In this document: positions 4,963 to 12,348 of the stretch, piece by piece
How positions within the stretch are numbered: the stretch's first letter is position 1
How the letters are laid out: every line of letters begins with the position of its first letter
Assembly: GCA_011046295.1 (NCBI GenBank)
Contig: DSAV01000244.1
Coordinates: 1 to 12,545, forward strand
Direction: 5' to 3'
Length of the DNA stretch: 12,545 nt
Source of the DNA: Deltaproteobacteria bacterium
Lineage (GTDB): Bacteria; Desulfobacterota; Syntrophia; Syntrophales; Smithellaceae
Position numbers and translations under genes: made by a program
The notes under the pieces: model-generated
Seen by the model: only the letters and a program-made list of their open reading frames with translations
Told to the model about the DNA's origin: nothing
The model's database searches: none

Positions 4963-7056
4963 TTAGAGAAACAATACCGGTTCCCGTAATATCGCATCCC
5001 TAGCCTTATACGCGCAAGCCGCCACTTGCGGATGCGTGTCCTTAAGCGAGGCAAGCTGGCGTAAATTATCCGCCGTGCGCAAAACCAGCGTGGCCATGTC
5101 ACCTTCGGCGATTCCTGTTGTCCTGATGATCAAATCCCAACTGCGCCCTTGCGCCCAGTGGTACATTGCCGCGCCCGCGGACAGGTAAAGTTTCGGCGCG
5201 TCAAAACCCGCCGCAGTCAAGCGCCGTGCCAGAGGACGGAGGGCACGGTTCACCTTGCGTAAAGAAGCGAGCAATTTAGGCGGCACGTCCCTTGAGGCTA
5301 TTCTAATTTCCTCTTCCCTATCATAAGCAAAGACGGCAACAAGAGCCGCGAGCAGGTTTTCATCATCTTGGGGGAATATGCTATCGCGCAGGCATTGGGC
5401 AACCATAAGCGGATAATCCAGGCGCAGGCGCGACGCCCAATGCCCGTCATCGGTTAGCCTGCCTTCTCTATCGACAAAGCCCTCCTGCTGCAGAAAATAA
5501 AGATGGCGGGAAAAATCTTCCCACAGCTTCGCGGCAGCGGATGACGAAGATTTACTGTCTGCCTTGCTTTGCTGGTAAGCCGCGAAAGACCTTTCGAATA
5601 TTTTGTTAACGTCATCCGGTGTTTGCGACAAAAGCAGATTCAAGACCATCGAAAAATCATTCTTCAGCCTGCTGCTAATATCTTCCGGCGCGGAATACAA
5701 CAGCCGGCGCACATGATACAAGTCCATAAACCTGCCACCCACGGCCAGGAGAAAACCGATGTTATCCTGCCCGCGCCGTCCCGCTCGTCCGGTCATCTGC
5801 CGGAATTCGATTGCCGAAAGAGGCAAAAAATCGTGCCCGTTGAATAAATCGGAATTAAAAAGAACAATGGTACGCGCGGGAAAATTCACCCCCGCGGCGA
5901 TTGTTGTCGTGGCAAAAATAACCCGCAGCTGTGAACGCTTCATCATTTCCTCTACCAAAAGTTTCCACGCGGGTAGTTGCCCGCCGTGATGCGCGGCAAG
6001 CCCAAAAGACCTCAGCGCTTTTAACTGCCGGTGGCCTTCCAGGTAAGGGAAACGCTCCAGAAGTTTACGCAAATCTTCGTCAGAGGATTTTGTCTGGGTG
6101 AGCGGTTCAAGGCCTGCCCGGGACATCAGCGCCGCATTGCAATCCGCGCGCGATTTTAAAAAGAAAATAGCCGGCAGAAGGTTGAATTCTTCCAGCACCA
6201 TGATGATTGCCGCGTAATTCGGACTGTCGCTTGCGCCTGTCGTACCCCGCCCGTTTTTCTTTATGCAGTCAGCAACCTGCCTGGCGATTTTTTTGCCTTC
6301 CAGAAACGGATAAATACAGCCGGAAGGATGCAGGAACAAAGGATACAAAGGCACGGGGCGTTTTTCTTCCCTGACGACGGCGCATTTTTTACCGCGGATT
6401 TCTTCCAGCCAACAGGCGATTTCCTCGCCATTGCCGATGGTCGCCGATAAAAGCAAAAGATTCACCCGCGCCGGCAGGTAAATCATAATTTCTTCCCACA
6501 CAACACCGCGATCCGGATCACCCAAAAAATGAGCTTCGTCCAGAATAACCAGATCGCAATTCAGGTCAATGCCCTGGTGCATGGCGTCGTATAGCTGATT
6601 GCGCAGTATTTCGGTTGTCCCGACGATAATCGGAGCCTCGGTGTTTTCCTTCGTATCGCCGGTGATAATACCTACATTTTTCGCATCGAAATGGAGACCG
6701 AACTCAACCCACTTGGAATTTGAAAGAGCCTTAAGCGGCGAGGCGTACCACGCCCGCCCGCCCTTTTCTATAACAGATACTATCGCTTCCCGCGCAATCC
6801 ATGTTTTTCCGGAACCGGTGGGCGCGATGACGAGGCAATCGTTTTTTTTTATCTCTTCCAGAGCGGCAAGCTGAAAATCATCGGGAACAAATGGCGCAGA
6901 CTCCGGCACGCCTATCCTTGACAACACGCTTTTGAGCACAGGAGCTATTTGCGGCTTTAGGTATGACTGCGCTCGCTTCTTCCCGGATTTATAACGGTCG
7001 GGAAAACGCCGGGATTTCACCGGTATTTTTTTTTTGCGTATATTTGCGCCCCTCAT
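4963..7056 (-). CDS. Ski2-like superfamily 2 DEAH-box helicase (HelY/Mtr4-like)
   Basis: A 697-residue ATP-dependent nucleic-acid helicase. From the ATG at 7056: a basic N-terminal tail (RKKKIPVKSRR), Walker A APTGSGKT (78-85), DEAH in LVILDEAHFLGDP (173-176), SAT (204-206), the AAHHGG and ATTTIAAGVNFPART motifs of the second RecA domain, and QMTGRAGRRG (420-429). The last 90 residues carry a pattern (WAQGRSWDLII, then EGDMATLVLRTADNLRQL) like the DSHCT domain of Ski2/Mtr4 proteins, so both the core and the C-terminal domain are present. Family members unwind RNA for decay or processing; an RNA role is inferred, DNA remains possible. A TTG at 7083 would add nine residues; neither start has a clear Shine-Dalgarno. 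It is divergent from the MFS gene with a 30-bp gap and lies upstream of uvrB across the repeat module. Confidence 0.9.
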   Translation of the reverse strand: MRGANIRKKKIPVKSRRFPDRYKSGKKRAQSYLKPQIAPVLKSVLSRIGVPESAPFVPDDFQLAALEEIKKNDCLVIAPTGSGKTWIAREAIVSVIEKGGRAWYASPLKALSNSKWVEFGLHFDAKNVGIITGDTKENTEAPIIVGTTEILRNQLYDAMHQGIDLNCDLVILDEAHFLGDPDRGVVWEEIMIYLPARVNLLLLSATIGNGEEIACWLEEIRGKKCAVVREEKRPVPLYPLFLHPSGCIYPFLEGKKIARQVADCIKKNGRGTTGASDSPNYAAIIMVLEEFNLLPAIFFLKSRADCNAALMSRAGLEPLTQTKSSDEDLRKLLERFPYLEGHRQLKALRSFGLAAHHGGQLPAWKLLVEEMMKRSQLRVIFATTTIAAGVNFPARTIVLFNSDLFNGHDFLPLSAIEFRQMTGRAGRRGQDNIGFLLAVGGRFMDLYHVRRLLYSAPEDISSRLKNDFSMVLNLLLSQTPDDVNKIFERSFAAYQQSKADSKSSSSAAAKLWEDFSRHLYFLQQEGFVDREGRLTDDGHWASRLRLDYPLMVAQCLRDSIFPQDDENLLAALVAVFAYDREEEIRIASRDVPPKLLASLRKVNRALRPLARRLTAAGFDAPKLYLSAGAAMYHWAQGRSWDLIIRTTGIAEGDMATLVLRTADNLRQLASLKDTHPQVAACAYKARDAILREPVLFL

Positions 7057-7086
7057 GATTATTCGCTTGTAGCACAAAGACAATTA

Positions 7087-8370
7087 ATGGTAAAGAAAAC
7101 AGATTGCTTTATGATTTACGATAAAAAAATATTCTGGGGCTGGTACATTGTCGCGGGCGCTTTCTTCGTAATGGCTGCAAATTACGGCGCCCGCTATTGT
7201 TTCGGTGTTTTTGTGGCTCCCCTTTCCCTGGAACACGGCTGGTCCCGTTCGGTTATATCCATGGCCGCCACCATTAACATGCTGGTTTATTCTGTTTGCG
7301 CCATCTTCGTGGGACGCATGCTGGATAGAATCGCACCCCGCTGGATTATGACCGCGGGAGCCGTAATTGCCGCGGCGGGATTTATTCTGACCGGTTTTGC
7401 CAATACTCCTTTTGCCTTGTATTTAAGTTACGGATTTCTTGTCGGCGTGGGGGCTTCAGGCATGGGAATTATTGCTTGCAGCTCTTCCATCGGAAAATGG
7501 TTTATTAAGAAGAGAGGAATCGCCATCGGCATTGCCACCATGGGCATAAGTTTCGGTACGATGCTGCTTACGCCTCTGGCCGCCTACATCGACAAATATT
7601 TCAGCTGGCGGGGCGGGTTTTTCATGCTGGCTATCGTCGTTCTCGTTGCCGGAATTTTGATATCGCAAGCACTGATGCGCAAAACACAGCCCGAGGCTTA
7701 CGGACTTCTGCCGGACGGTGAAAAAATGTTCCTGACCTCACAGCCGCAGCAAGATTTATCCGCAAACAACCAAATTTCATCCCTGACCTTTTTCCGGGAC
7801 GCGCGCTTCTGGACGCTGGCCGTCTGCCATGGTCTGATTGTCATGGTGGTTATGTCCGTTTTCGTTCATCAGGTGCCTTACGCGCTGGACAAGGGCATTG
7901 ACAAAATTGTCGCCGCTTCTTCTCTTTCCGTTGTGTTTTTGGCGGGATTTTTCGGGCAATTTTTCTTCGGCTGGCTGAGCGACCGCCTGCAAGACCCCAA
8001 ATACGCGTATTTTTGGGGAGTGATTTTCCTGCTGGGCGGCATGCTTTTTCTTTTTACCGCCGACAGCGTCGGGCATCTTTATCTTTTCGCCATACTCTAC
8101 GGTTTCGGATACGGTTCCCTGGCGCCGATTCTGCCGATTATCGCCGCACAACGCTTCGGGCGGCGCGTTCTCGGCGCGATTTACGGTCTGCTCACATTTT
8201 TTATCGGCTTTGGCGGCAGTATCGGGCCCGTCTTGGGCGGACTCATCTACGACCGCTTCGGCTCGTATAAGTATTTGTGGATCATCAATATTATTGTCCT
8301 TGCCGCCACCTCCCTGGTTATTCTGACTTTAAAAAAGGGCGAACAGTATGAATTATCCCCTCACAATTAA
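7087..8370 (+). CDS. Major facilitator superfamily transporter (oxalate/formate antiporter or monocarboxylate-porter-like)
   Basis: A 427-residue inner-membrane carrier with the twelve hydrophobic segments usual for MFS. The first helix (IFWGWYIVAGAFF) with the downstream ARYCFGVFVAPL and EHGWSRSVIS is typical of the OxlT/MCT-like branch that moves small organic anions. The loop 2-3 signature GRMLDRIAPR (76-85) and its repeat-half equivalent GWLSDRLQDP are both present, and the break between halves falls around residues 205-230. The substrate cannot be told. The ATG at 7087 gives a nine-residue lead; the second Met at 7111 (MIYDKKIF) resembles the start of many relatives and may be the real start. 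No clear Shine-Dalgarno precedes either. It seems to stand alone. Confidence 0.9.
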   Translation: MVKKTDCFMIYDKKIFWGWYIVAGAFFVMAANYGARYCFGVFVAPLSLEHGWSRSVISMAATINMLVYSVCAIFVGRMLDRIAPRWIMTAGAVIAAAGFILTGFANTPFALYLSYGFLVGVGASGMGIIACSSSIGKWFIKKRGIAIGIATMGISFGTMLLTPLAAYIDKYFSWRGGFFMLAIVVLVAGILISQALMRKTQPEAYGLLPDGEKMFLTSQPQQDLSANNQISSLTFFRDARFWTLAVCHGLIVMVVMSVFVHQVPYALDKGIDKIVAASSLSVVFLAGFFGQFFFGWLSDRLQDPKYAYFWGVIFLLGGMLFLFTADSVGHLYLFAILYGFGYGSLAPILPIIAAQRFGRRVLGAIYGLLTFFIGFGGSIGPVLGGLIYDRFGSYKYLWIINIIVLAATSLVILTLKKGEQYELSPHN

Positions 8371-8387
8371 AAGCTTCTTTCCTTTTG

Positions 8388-8404
8388 TTTAACGTTTCGT
8401 TAAA
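8388..8404 (+). repeat. Short AT-rich inverted repeat after the MFS gene
   Basis: TTTAACG (8388-8394) and CGTTAAA (8398-8404) are perfect inverted arms around TTT. A second one follows (TTGCCG 8419-8424 with CGGCAA 8437-8442, then TTTG). Either could end the MFS transcript weakly, but neither has a real T tract. Confidence 0.3.
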
Positions 8405-8509
8405 GTAAAACAGCCTTTTTGCCGTGCATAATTTCCCGGCAATTTGAAATCATCGTGTTTTTATCCTTTATTATCATGTATTTATAATTATTCTGAAATT
8501 ATACTTGTT

Positions 8510-8526
8510 TTGGCACGATTCTTTCT
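8510..8526 (+). promoter_or_regulatory. Sigma-54 (RpoN)-like promoter
   Basis: TTGGCACG (8510-8517) is a perfect -24 element. It is followed at correct spacing by TTTCT where the consensus -12 element is TTGC(A/T), so the -12 carries one mismatch at the key G. Transcription would begin near 8538, about 55 bp before the small membrane protein gene. Sigma-54 promoters need an enhancer-binding activator; its site is not identified. Confidence 0.45.
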
Positions 8527-8592
8527 AATGCAACAGTTCAAAGCAAAGAGGGAATTTTTTCAGAATTTTTGCAAAATAGGAGGATGGTGGTT

Positions 8593-8868
8593 ATGAGAAA
8601 AACAATGCAAACAGCGCTTTTGACGTTTTTTGTGCTTTTTACCACAGCGTCTTTCGCCTACGCGGAATACGCCGTGACCGGAAACAGTAATTTTCCGTTC
8701 TTCCATATGGGTTGCCTGATCATCGGCGGTCTGATTATTGTTTCGCTCAAAAGAAAATACAATAAATTATATATGAGTGAAGCCATCGGGTCTTTCGCTC
8801 TTTACGCTGTTCTGGTTGCTCTTTTTACTTCACCGGTTGTCGATGCTTTAAAAACTTTAATAAACTAA
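8593..8868 (+). CDS. Small exported or membrane protein of unknown function
   Basis: A 91-residue protein I do not recognise. It starts with a Sec signal-type segment (MRKTMQTALLTFFVLFTT, then cleavage plausible after AYA, residue 23 or so). Two further hydrophobic stretches follow: MGCLIIGGLIIVSL (about 39-52) and SFALYAVLVALFTSPVV (about 67-83), with the basic turn KRKYNKLY between them. The mature part would be a two-helix hairpin in the inner membrane. The ATG at 8593 is chosen because AGGAGG lies 9 bases upstream; an ATG at 8584 is too close to it. The gene is single, with a sigma-54-like promoter upstream and a strong terminator downstream, which argues that it is real and separately controlled. 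Confidence 0.75.
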   Translation: MRKTMQTALLTFFVLFTTASFAYAEYAVTGNSNFPFFHMGCLIIGGLIIVSLKRKYNKLYMSEAIGSFALYAVLVALFTSPVVDALKTLIN

Positions 8869-8895
8869 ACCCCTCTCCTTCTATCTATACCCCCG

Positions 8896-8928
8896 AAAAC
8901 CCCGCGCAGTTTTGGCGGGGTTTTTGCT
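8896..8928 (+). terminator. Intrinsic terminator, probably bidirectional
   Basis: AAAACCCCGC (8896-8905) pairs perfectly with GCGGGGTTTT (8915-8924) around a 9-base loop, and the T run continues. It ends the small membrane protein transcript. The opposite strand also has TTTT directly after the stem, so it may serve the convergent DUF484-like operon as well. Confidence 0.85.
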
Positions 8929-8943
8929 TTTTATTCACGAAAA

Positions 8944-9480
8944 TTAAGCTTCCAGAAGCTCTGCCAGGCGCAACGAAACGTTTCCGGCAAATTTCTGCAG
9001 AAGACTGGTTTCCATTTCCGGCGAAAAACGTTCTGCAGATGAATCCCCGTTATTCCAGCTTCCCACTAACTGCCCCTTTACATACAGGGGAACAAGGGCC
9101 AGTGACTTAATAAAATATTTTTTCCGCGATGGCAGAAGTTTGTAATACTGACGCAAGCTATTGTTTGCAAGCAAGGGAGCGGCACCCGCGGAAAATATTT
9201 TTGCCAGCAATTCGCGTTTAATCAAACTGAGCCTGTCATGCAAAATTACGGATTTCTTGACAGCATCGATTATTTTCCTGTTGGCCTCCGTGTCAATGAG
9301 CGTAAGCCAGACAAAAGGAATTTCAAACTGATTTTCCATGTGCGCGAAAAGTACTTCAAATAATCCGGTAATATCGGATACAGTGGGCAATTCATTTTCC
9401 AGTTCATTAAAGCGCCGGGCGACTTCCTTATTTACTCTCCTGATTTCTTCTTTGCTTTTCATTTTTATCTTCCCTACCAT
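8944..9480 (-). CDS. DUF484-like / GAF-fold protein
   Basis: A 178-residue soluble protein, last gene of the antiporter-xthA operon. The N-terminal third is charged and helical; then a GAF-like domain (LFEVLFAHMENQFEIPFVWL, and near the end SLALVPLYVKGQLVGSWNNG, RFSPEMETSLLQKFAGNVS) follows the pattern of DUF484 proteins, where a glycine-rich strand precedes RF-x(3)-M. DUF484 is of unknown biochemical function; GAF folds often bind small ligands. The ATG at 9480 overlaps the xthA stop (shared ATGGTAG), suggesting translational coupling. A second ATG at 9462 has GGGAAG about 6 bases upstream and could be the true start (172 residues). Confidence 0.7.
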   Translation of the reverse strand: MVGKIKMKSKEEIRRVNKEVARRFNELENELPTVSDITGLFEVLFAHMENQFEIPFVWLTLIDTEANRKIIDAVKKSVILHDRLSLIKRELLAKIFSAGAAPLLANNSLRQYYKLLPSRKKYFIKSLALVPLYVKGQLVGSWNNGDSSAERFSPEMETSLLQKFAGNVSLRLAELLEA

Positions 9481-10241
9481 TGCGCTTGAATTATAACATG
9501 ATCCGAAGGCTTTTCGGCCAGCCTTGTCGGCATATCAATCTTGCAGGCTTTCGATTTTCGTGCCAGCGATTCTGTCGCCAAAATGTGGTCTACGCGCCAG
9601 CCCATTTTACGGCCAACCGAATCGCGCACGCGATAATCAAAAAATGTGTATTGCCCGGGTTCATCCGGATGATGCAGGCGGAAAACATCAACCAGCCCCC
9701 ATGATAGAAGCTCCTTATACGCTTTCCATACCCGCGGATTAAAGGAAACATGCCCGATAATTCTCTTGGGATCGTGAACATCGATATCCTCCGGGGCAAC
9801 ATTAAAGTCTCCGCATAAGATTAATTTTTGTTGCGAATCAAAATTATTCCGCAAATATTTCTTCAGGCGAGCCAACCATTCCAACTTGTATTCAAACTGC
9901 GGCTTTCCCACCTCCTGCCCCTGGGGAACATAGGCATTTAAAATTACAAGCCCGTCAAACTGCGCGACGGCCAAACGGTCGGCATCAGACGGATAGCCGG
10001 GAAGTCCAAAAGCCACCTTTAGCGGTTTTTGTTTTACCGCAACAGCCACACCGTTGTATTGTTTATTCCCCTTAAAAATAATCTCGTAACCCAGCTTGGT
10101 AAATTCATCGATGGGAAATTTGGCGTCTTCAACTTTTGTCTCCTGCATGCAGAAATAATCCGGCTTGTTTTTGCTAATCCACGGTATAACAATATGAAGG
10201 CGCGAGCGGATGGAATTCACATTGTAGGATGCAATTTTCAA
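9474..10241 (-). CDS. xthA: Exodeoxyribonuclease III
   Basis: A 255-residue metal-dependent AP endonuclease and 3'-5' exonuclease of base-excision repair. Family residues are all visible: N7 in SYNVNS, E34 in QETK, Y104 in NAYVPQG, D145 and N147 in CGDFNV, the GWRVDHI block (D218, H219) and the terminal D247-H248 in PSDHVI. Length is close to E. coli ExoIII (268). The start codon is TTG (10241-10239), because MKIASYNVNS is the normal N-terminus and no ATG or GTG lies upstream in frame. An AAGGA about 11 bases upstream sits inside the last codons of the antiporter gene, 7 bp away, so the two are probably co-translated. Confidence 0.95.
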   Translation of the reverse strand: MKIASYNVNSIRSRLHIVIPWISKNKPDYFCMQETKVEDAKFPIDEFTKLGYEIIFKGNKQYNGVAVAVKQKPLKVAFGLPGYPSDADRLAVAQFDGLVILNAYVPQGQEVGKPQFEYKLEWLARLKKYLRNNFDSQQKLILCGDFNVAPEDIDVHDPKRIIGHVSFNPRVWKAYKELLSWGLVDVFRLHHPDEPGQYTFFDYRVRDSVGRKMGWRVDHILATESLARKSKACKIDMPTRLAEKPSDHVIIQAQW

Positions 10242-10248
10242 AATATAA

Positions 10249-12090
10249 TCAATCCTTTTTCTCTCTTGTTAATAATTCCGACAAATGTTGCTTCGTTTGC
10301 TCGATTGTCGTTCTGCTTAAAAATATTATTTTATCTTTCGGCTGCCACGCTTGGCCGCTGTGAACAACTTCCGGACTGTTTTCACGAATACGAATTACCG
10401 GCAAAAGATCATCCGATATATCGGATAGCTCAAATCCTTTTTTCGCGCATTCTTCCGGAACTTCCCACGTAAATTGCCTAACAGCTTCATATTCCCATGA
10501 CAAAACATCTACAGGCTTGCCAAAAATCAGCCGGCCGCCTGTTTGTCCCAGTATTTTGTCTCCCGCCCCTTTATCAGGGTCATTTAGTGCCGGGAACGCG
10601 CGCTTAACCCCATATTCTTCATAGGCCAATTGCGCGACCAGCACATTAACTTCAGAATTTGGCGTAACCGCGACTATTGTTTCTGCTTCATCCATTCCCG
10701 CGTCTTCAAGAACAGATTCATTCAACGCGTTGCCGGCAATAGTTTGAATGCCTGATTTTCTCGCTTTTTTTACCATTGCTTCATTTGTGTCAATCAGGAT
10801 AACCGGCCTTTCATAATTATTTATTATCTCCGCGATGTTTCTGCCTAATTTGCTCGCTCCTACGACCACAACCTTACGGCCTTCCATGCTTTGCAGTTTT
10901 AAAACGCGAGCGAATTTTGACGCGCTAAGACCCTGAATGGTAATAGTCATCATAATGGCCAAAAAAGTTAACGCGGGCAATCTTTGGGCATCGGCAAATC
11001 CCAAATCATTGAGAGTAAACCAAAAAAGCGAGGCCACTGCCGCGGCAATGATGCCCCTTGGAGCAATCCAGGAAATTAAAAGTTTTTCCTTCCAAGTCAA
11101 GGCTGTGCGCCATGTGGACAAAAATACAGAAACAGGCCGAACGACAAACATTATTATAATTATCAAGAGCACAGCGATTACGCCTTCAGAAACAATAGAA
11201 TCAATATCAAGATTTGCCGCCAAAAGAACAAATAAAATACTGATGCTCAGCGTCGTTAATGATTCCTTAAATTGACGTAATTGCCTTTCCCCAGGTATTG
11301 CTTCTCTCTGAAAAGTCAACCCCATGGCCACTGAAGCCATAATACCCGATTCGCTGTTAATCATTTCGGCCAAACCAAAAGCCAGCCAAACGCCGGCCAG
11401 CACCACCAGATTGCTTAAATCAGCGGGGATAAGCTTTTTAAACTTCATTAGCCGCGACAATACAATGGCCACTACTATTCCTACAATTAATCCGGCAATC
11501 AGCCTGCCAAAATAACCCCAGATCGCGGATATAATACCGACATGCTGGTTACCAGATGACCAGATAATAACTTCCATAACGGCTACTGCCAATATAGCTC
11601 CAATAGGATCAATAAGAATGGCTTCGCCTTCCAGGATATTTTTTATCTTCTTTGCAATGTTCATTCTTTTCAGAAGCGGCTGAACAACGGTGGGACCCGT
11701 AACAGTCATCAAAGCTCCAAACAAAATAGCCAATTGCCAGGAAAGCCCGACTAGATAATGAGAGATAATCGAAATCATCACCCAGGTAAACAACACGCCA
11801 AAAGAAACAAGATTCCTTACTTCTTTAATGCTGTTACGCAGAGAATTTAATCGCAGATTGAGCGCGCCTTCAAAAAGAATGATCGCGACGGCAAGCTTTA
11901 TCACGATAACCATACCTCCGCCTAAAACAGAAGGATCAATGATATTCAGAAATTCCTTGCCAATAATAATTCCAAATAAAAGAAGCACGACTATAGCGGG
12001 AATACGTAAGCGGCGCGACAGCACCTGCGCGAGCAAACCAAAACTTGCCGCAAGGGCGATTGTCAGAAGCATGGATAATTCATGGCTCAT
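10249..12090 (-). CDS. CPA1-type Na+(K+)/H+ antiporter with C-terminal RCK/TrkA domains
   Basis: A 613-residue inner-membrane antiporter. Residues 1 to about 390 form some 12 membrane segments, with the CPA signatures TGPTVVQPLL (131-140), EGEAILIDPIGAI (155-167) and WIAPRGI (341-347, the conserved Arg). From about 405 a cytoplasmic TrkA-N/RCK domain follows, with a GASKLG turn (411-416, a variant of GxGxxG) and the ILIDTN strand end expected for nucleotide binding, then a smaller C-terminal domain. The usual Asn-Asp pair of electroneutral CPA1 proteins reads Ile-Asp here. RCK domains let nucleotides or ions gate transport. The ATG at 12090 has GAGG about 9 bases upstream; a TTG 13 codons earlier is rejected. 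First gene of an operon with xthA and the DUF484-like gene. Confidence 0.93.
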   Translation of the reverse strand: MSHELSMLLTIALAASFGLLAQVLSRRLRIPAIVVLLLFGIIIGKEFLNIIDPSVLGGGMVIVIKLAVAIILFEGALNLRLNSLRNSIKEVRNLVSFGVLFTWVMISIISHYLVGLSWQLAILFGALMTVTGPTVVQPLLKRMNIAKKIKNILEGEAILIDPIGAILAVAVMEVIIWSSGNQHVGIISAIWGYFGRLIAGLIVGIVVAIVLSRLMKFKKLIPADLSNLVVLAGVWLAFGLAEMINSESGIMASVAMGLTFQREAIPGERQLRQFKESLTTLSISILFVLLAANLDIDSIVSEGVIAVLLIIIIMFVVRPVSVFLSTWRTALTWKEKLLISWIAPRGIIAAAVASLFWFTLNDLGFADAQRLPALTFLAIMMTITIQGLSASKFARVLKLQSMEGRKVVVVGASKLGRNIAEIINNYERPVILIDTNEAMVKKARKSGIQTIAGNALNESVLEDAGMDEAETIVAVTPNSEVNVLVAQLAYEEYGVKRAFPALNDPDKGAGDKILGQTGGRLIFGKPVDVLSWEYEAVRQFTWEVPEECAKKGFELSDISDDLLPVIRIRENSPEVVHSGQAWQPKDKIIFLSRTTIEQTKQHLSELLTREKKD

Positions 12091-12161
12091 TAATAAATAC
12101 CTCGAAAAGCAACATTTAACCTGAAACAATTAATCTTTAAGTGTTTTAGCAAATTGCCTGT

Positions 12162-12190
12162 ATTTAATTATCAGAGCTACTGTTTGTCAA
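12162..12190 (-). promoter_or_regulatory. Sigma-70-type promoter of the antiporter operon
   Basis: A perfect -35 TTGACA (12190-12185) and a TTAAAT -10 (12167-12162, four of six consensus bases) with a 17-base spacer on the minus strand. The start would be near 12155, giving a leader of about 65 bases before the ATG at 12090. Confidence 0.5.
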
Positions 12191-12218
12191 TCGTTTAATC
12201 ATCACATAATTATTTTTG

Positions 12219-12247
12219 TTGACGTGGCTTTTTCTATCCTTTATAAA
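12219..12247 (+). promoter_or_regulatory. Sigma-70-type promoter of the AGCS symporter gene
   Basis: TTGACG (12219-12224) and TATAAA (12242-12247) are separated by exactly 17 bases. Transcription should start near 12254, leaving a leader of about 95 bases. The two -35 elements of this and the opposite promoter lie 28 bp apart, so one regulator site could serve both. Confidence 0.6.
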
Positions 12248-12348
12248 AAGCACAAAACACAACTGCAATTCCAGAATTAAGCCATGCGAACAACTTCATA
12301 TTTTTATTTACGTCACAACTATAACTTTGCTTCGGAGAATTATATCAA

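Noticed and set aside
7456..8151. Minus-strand ORFs inside the MFS gene
   Set aside because: Rich in His, Gln, Arg and Asn as expected from antisense of hydrophobic membrane-protein codons; no ribosome-binding sites.
12254..12348. Riboswitch (for example glycine type) in the AGCS leader
   Set aside because: AGCS genes are sometimes riboswitch-controlled, but this leader is short and I see no paired glycine-aptamer core or strong helices.
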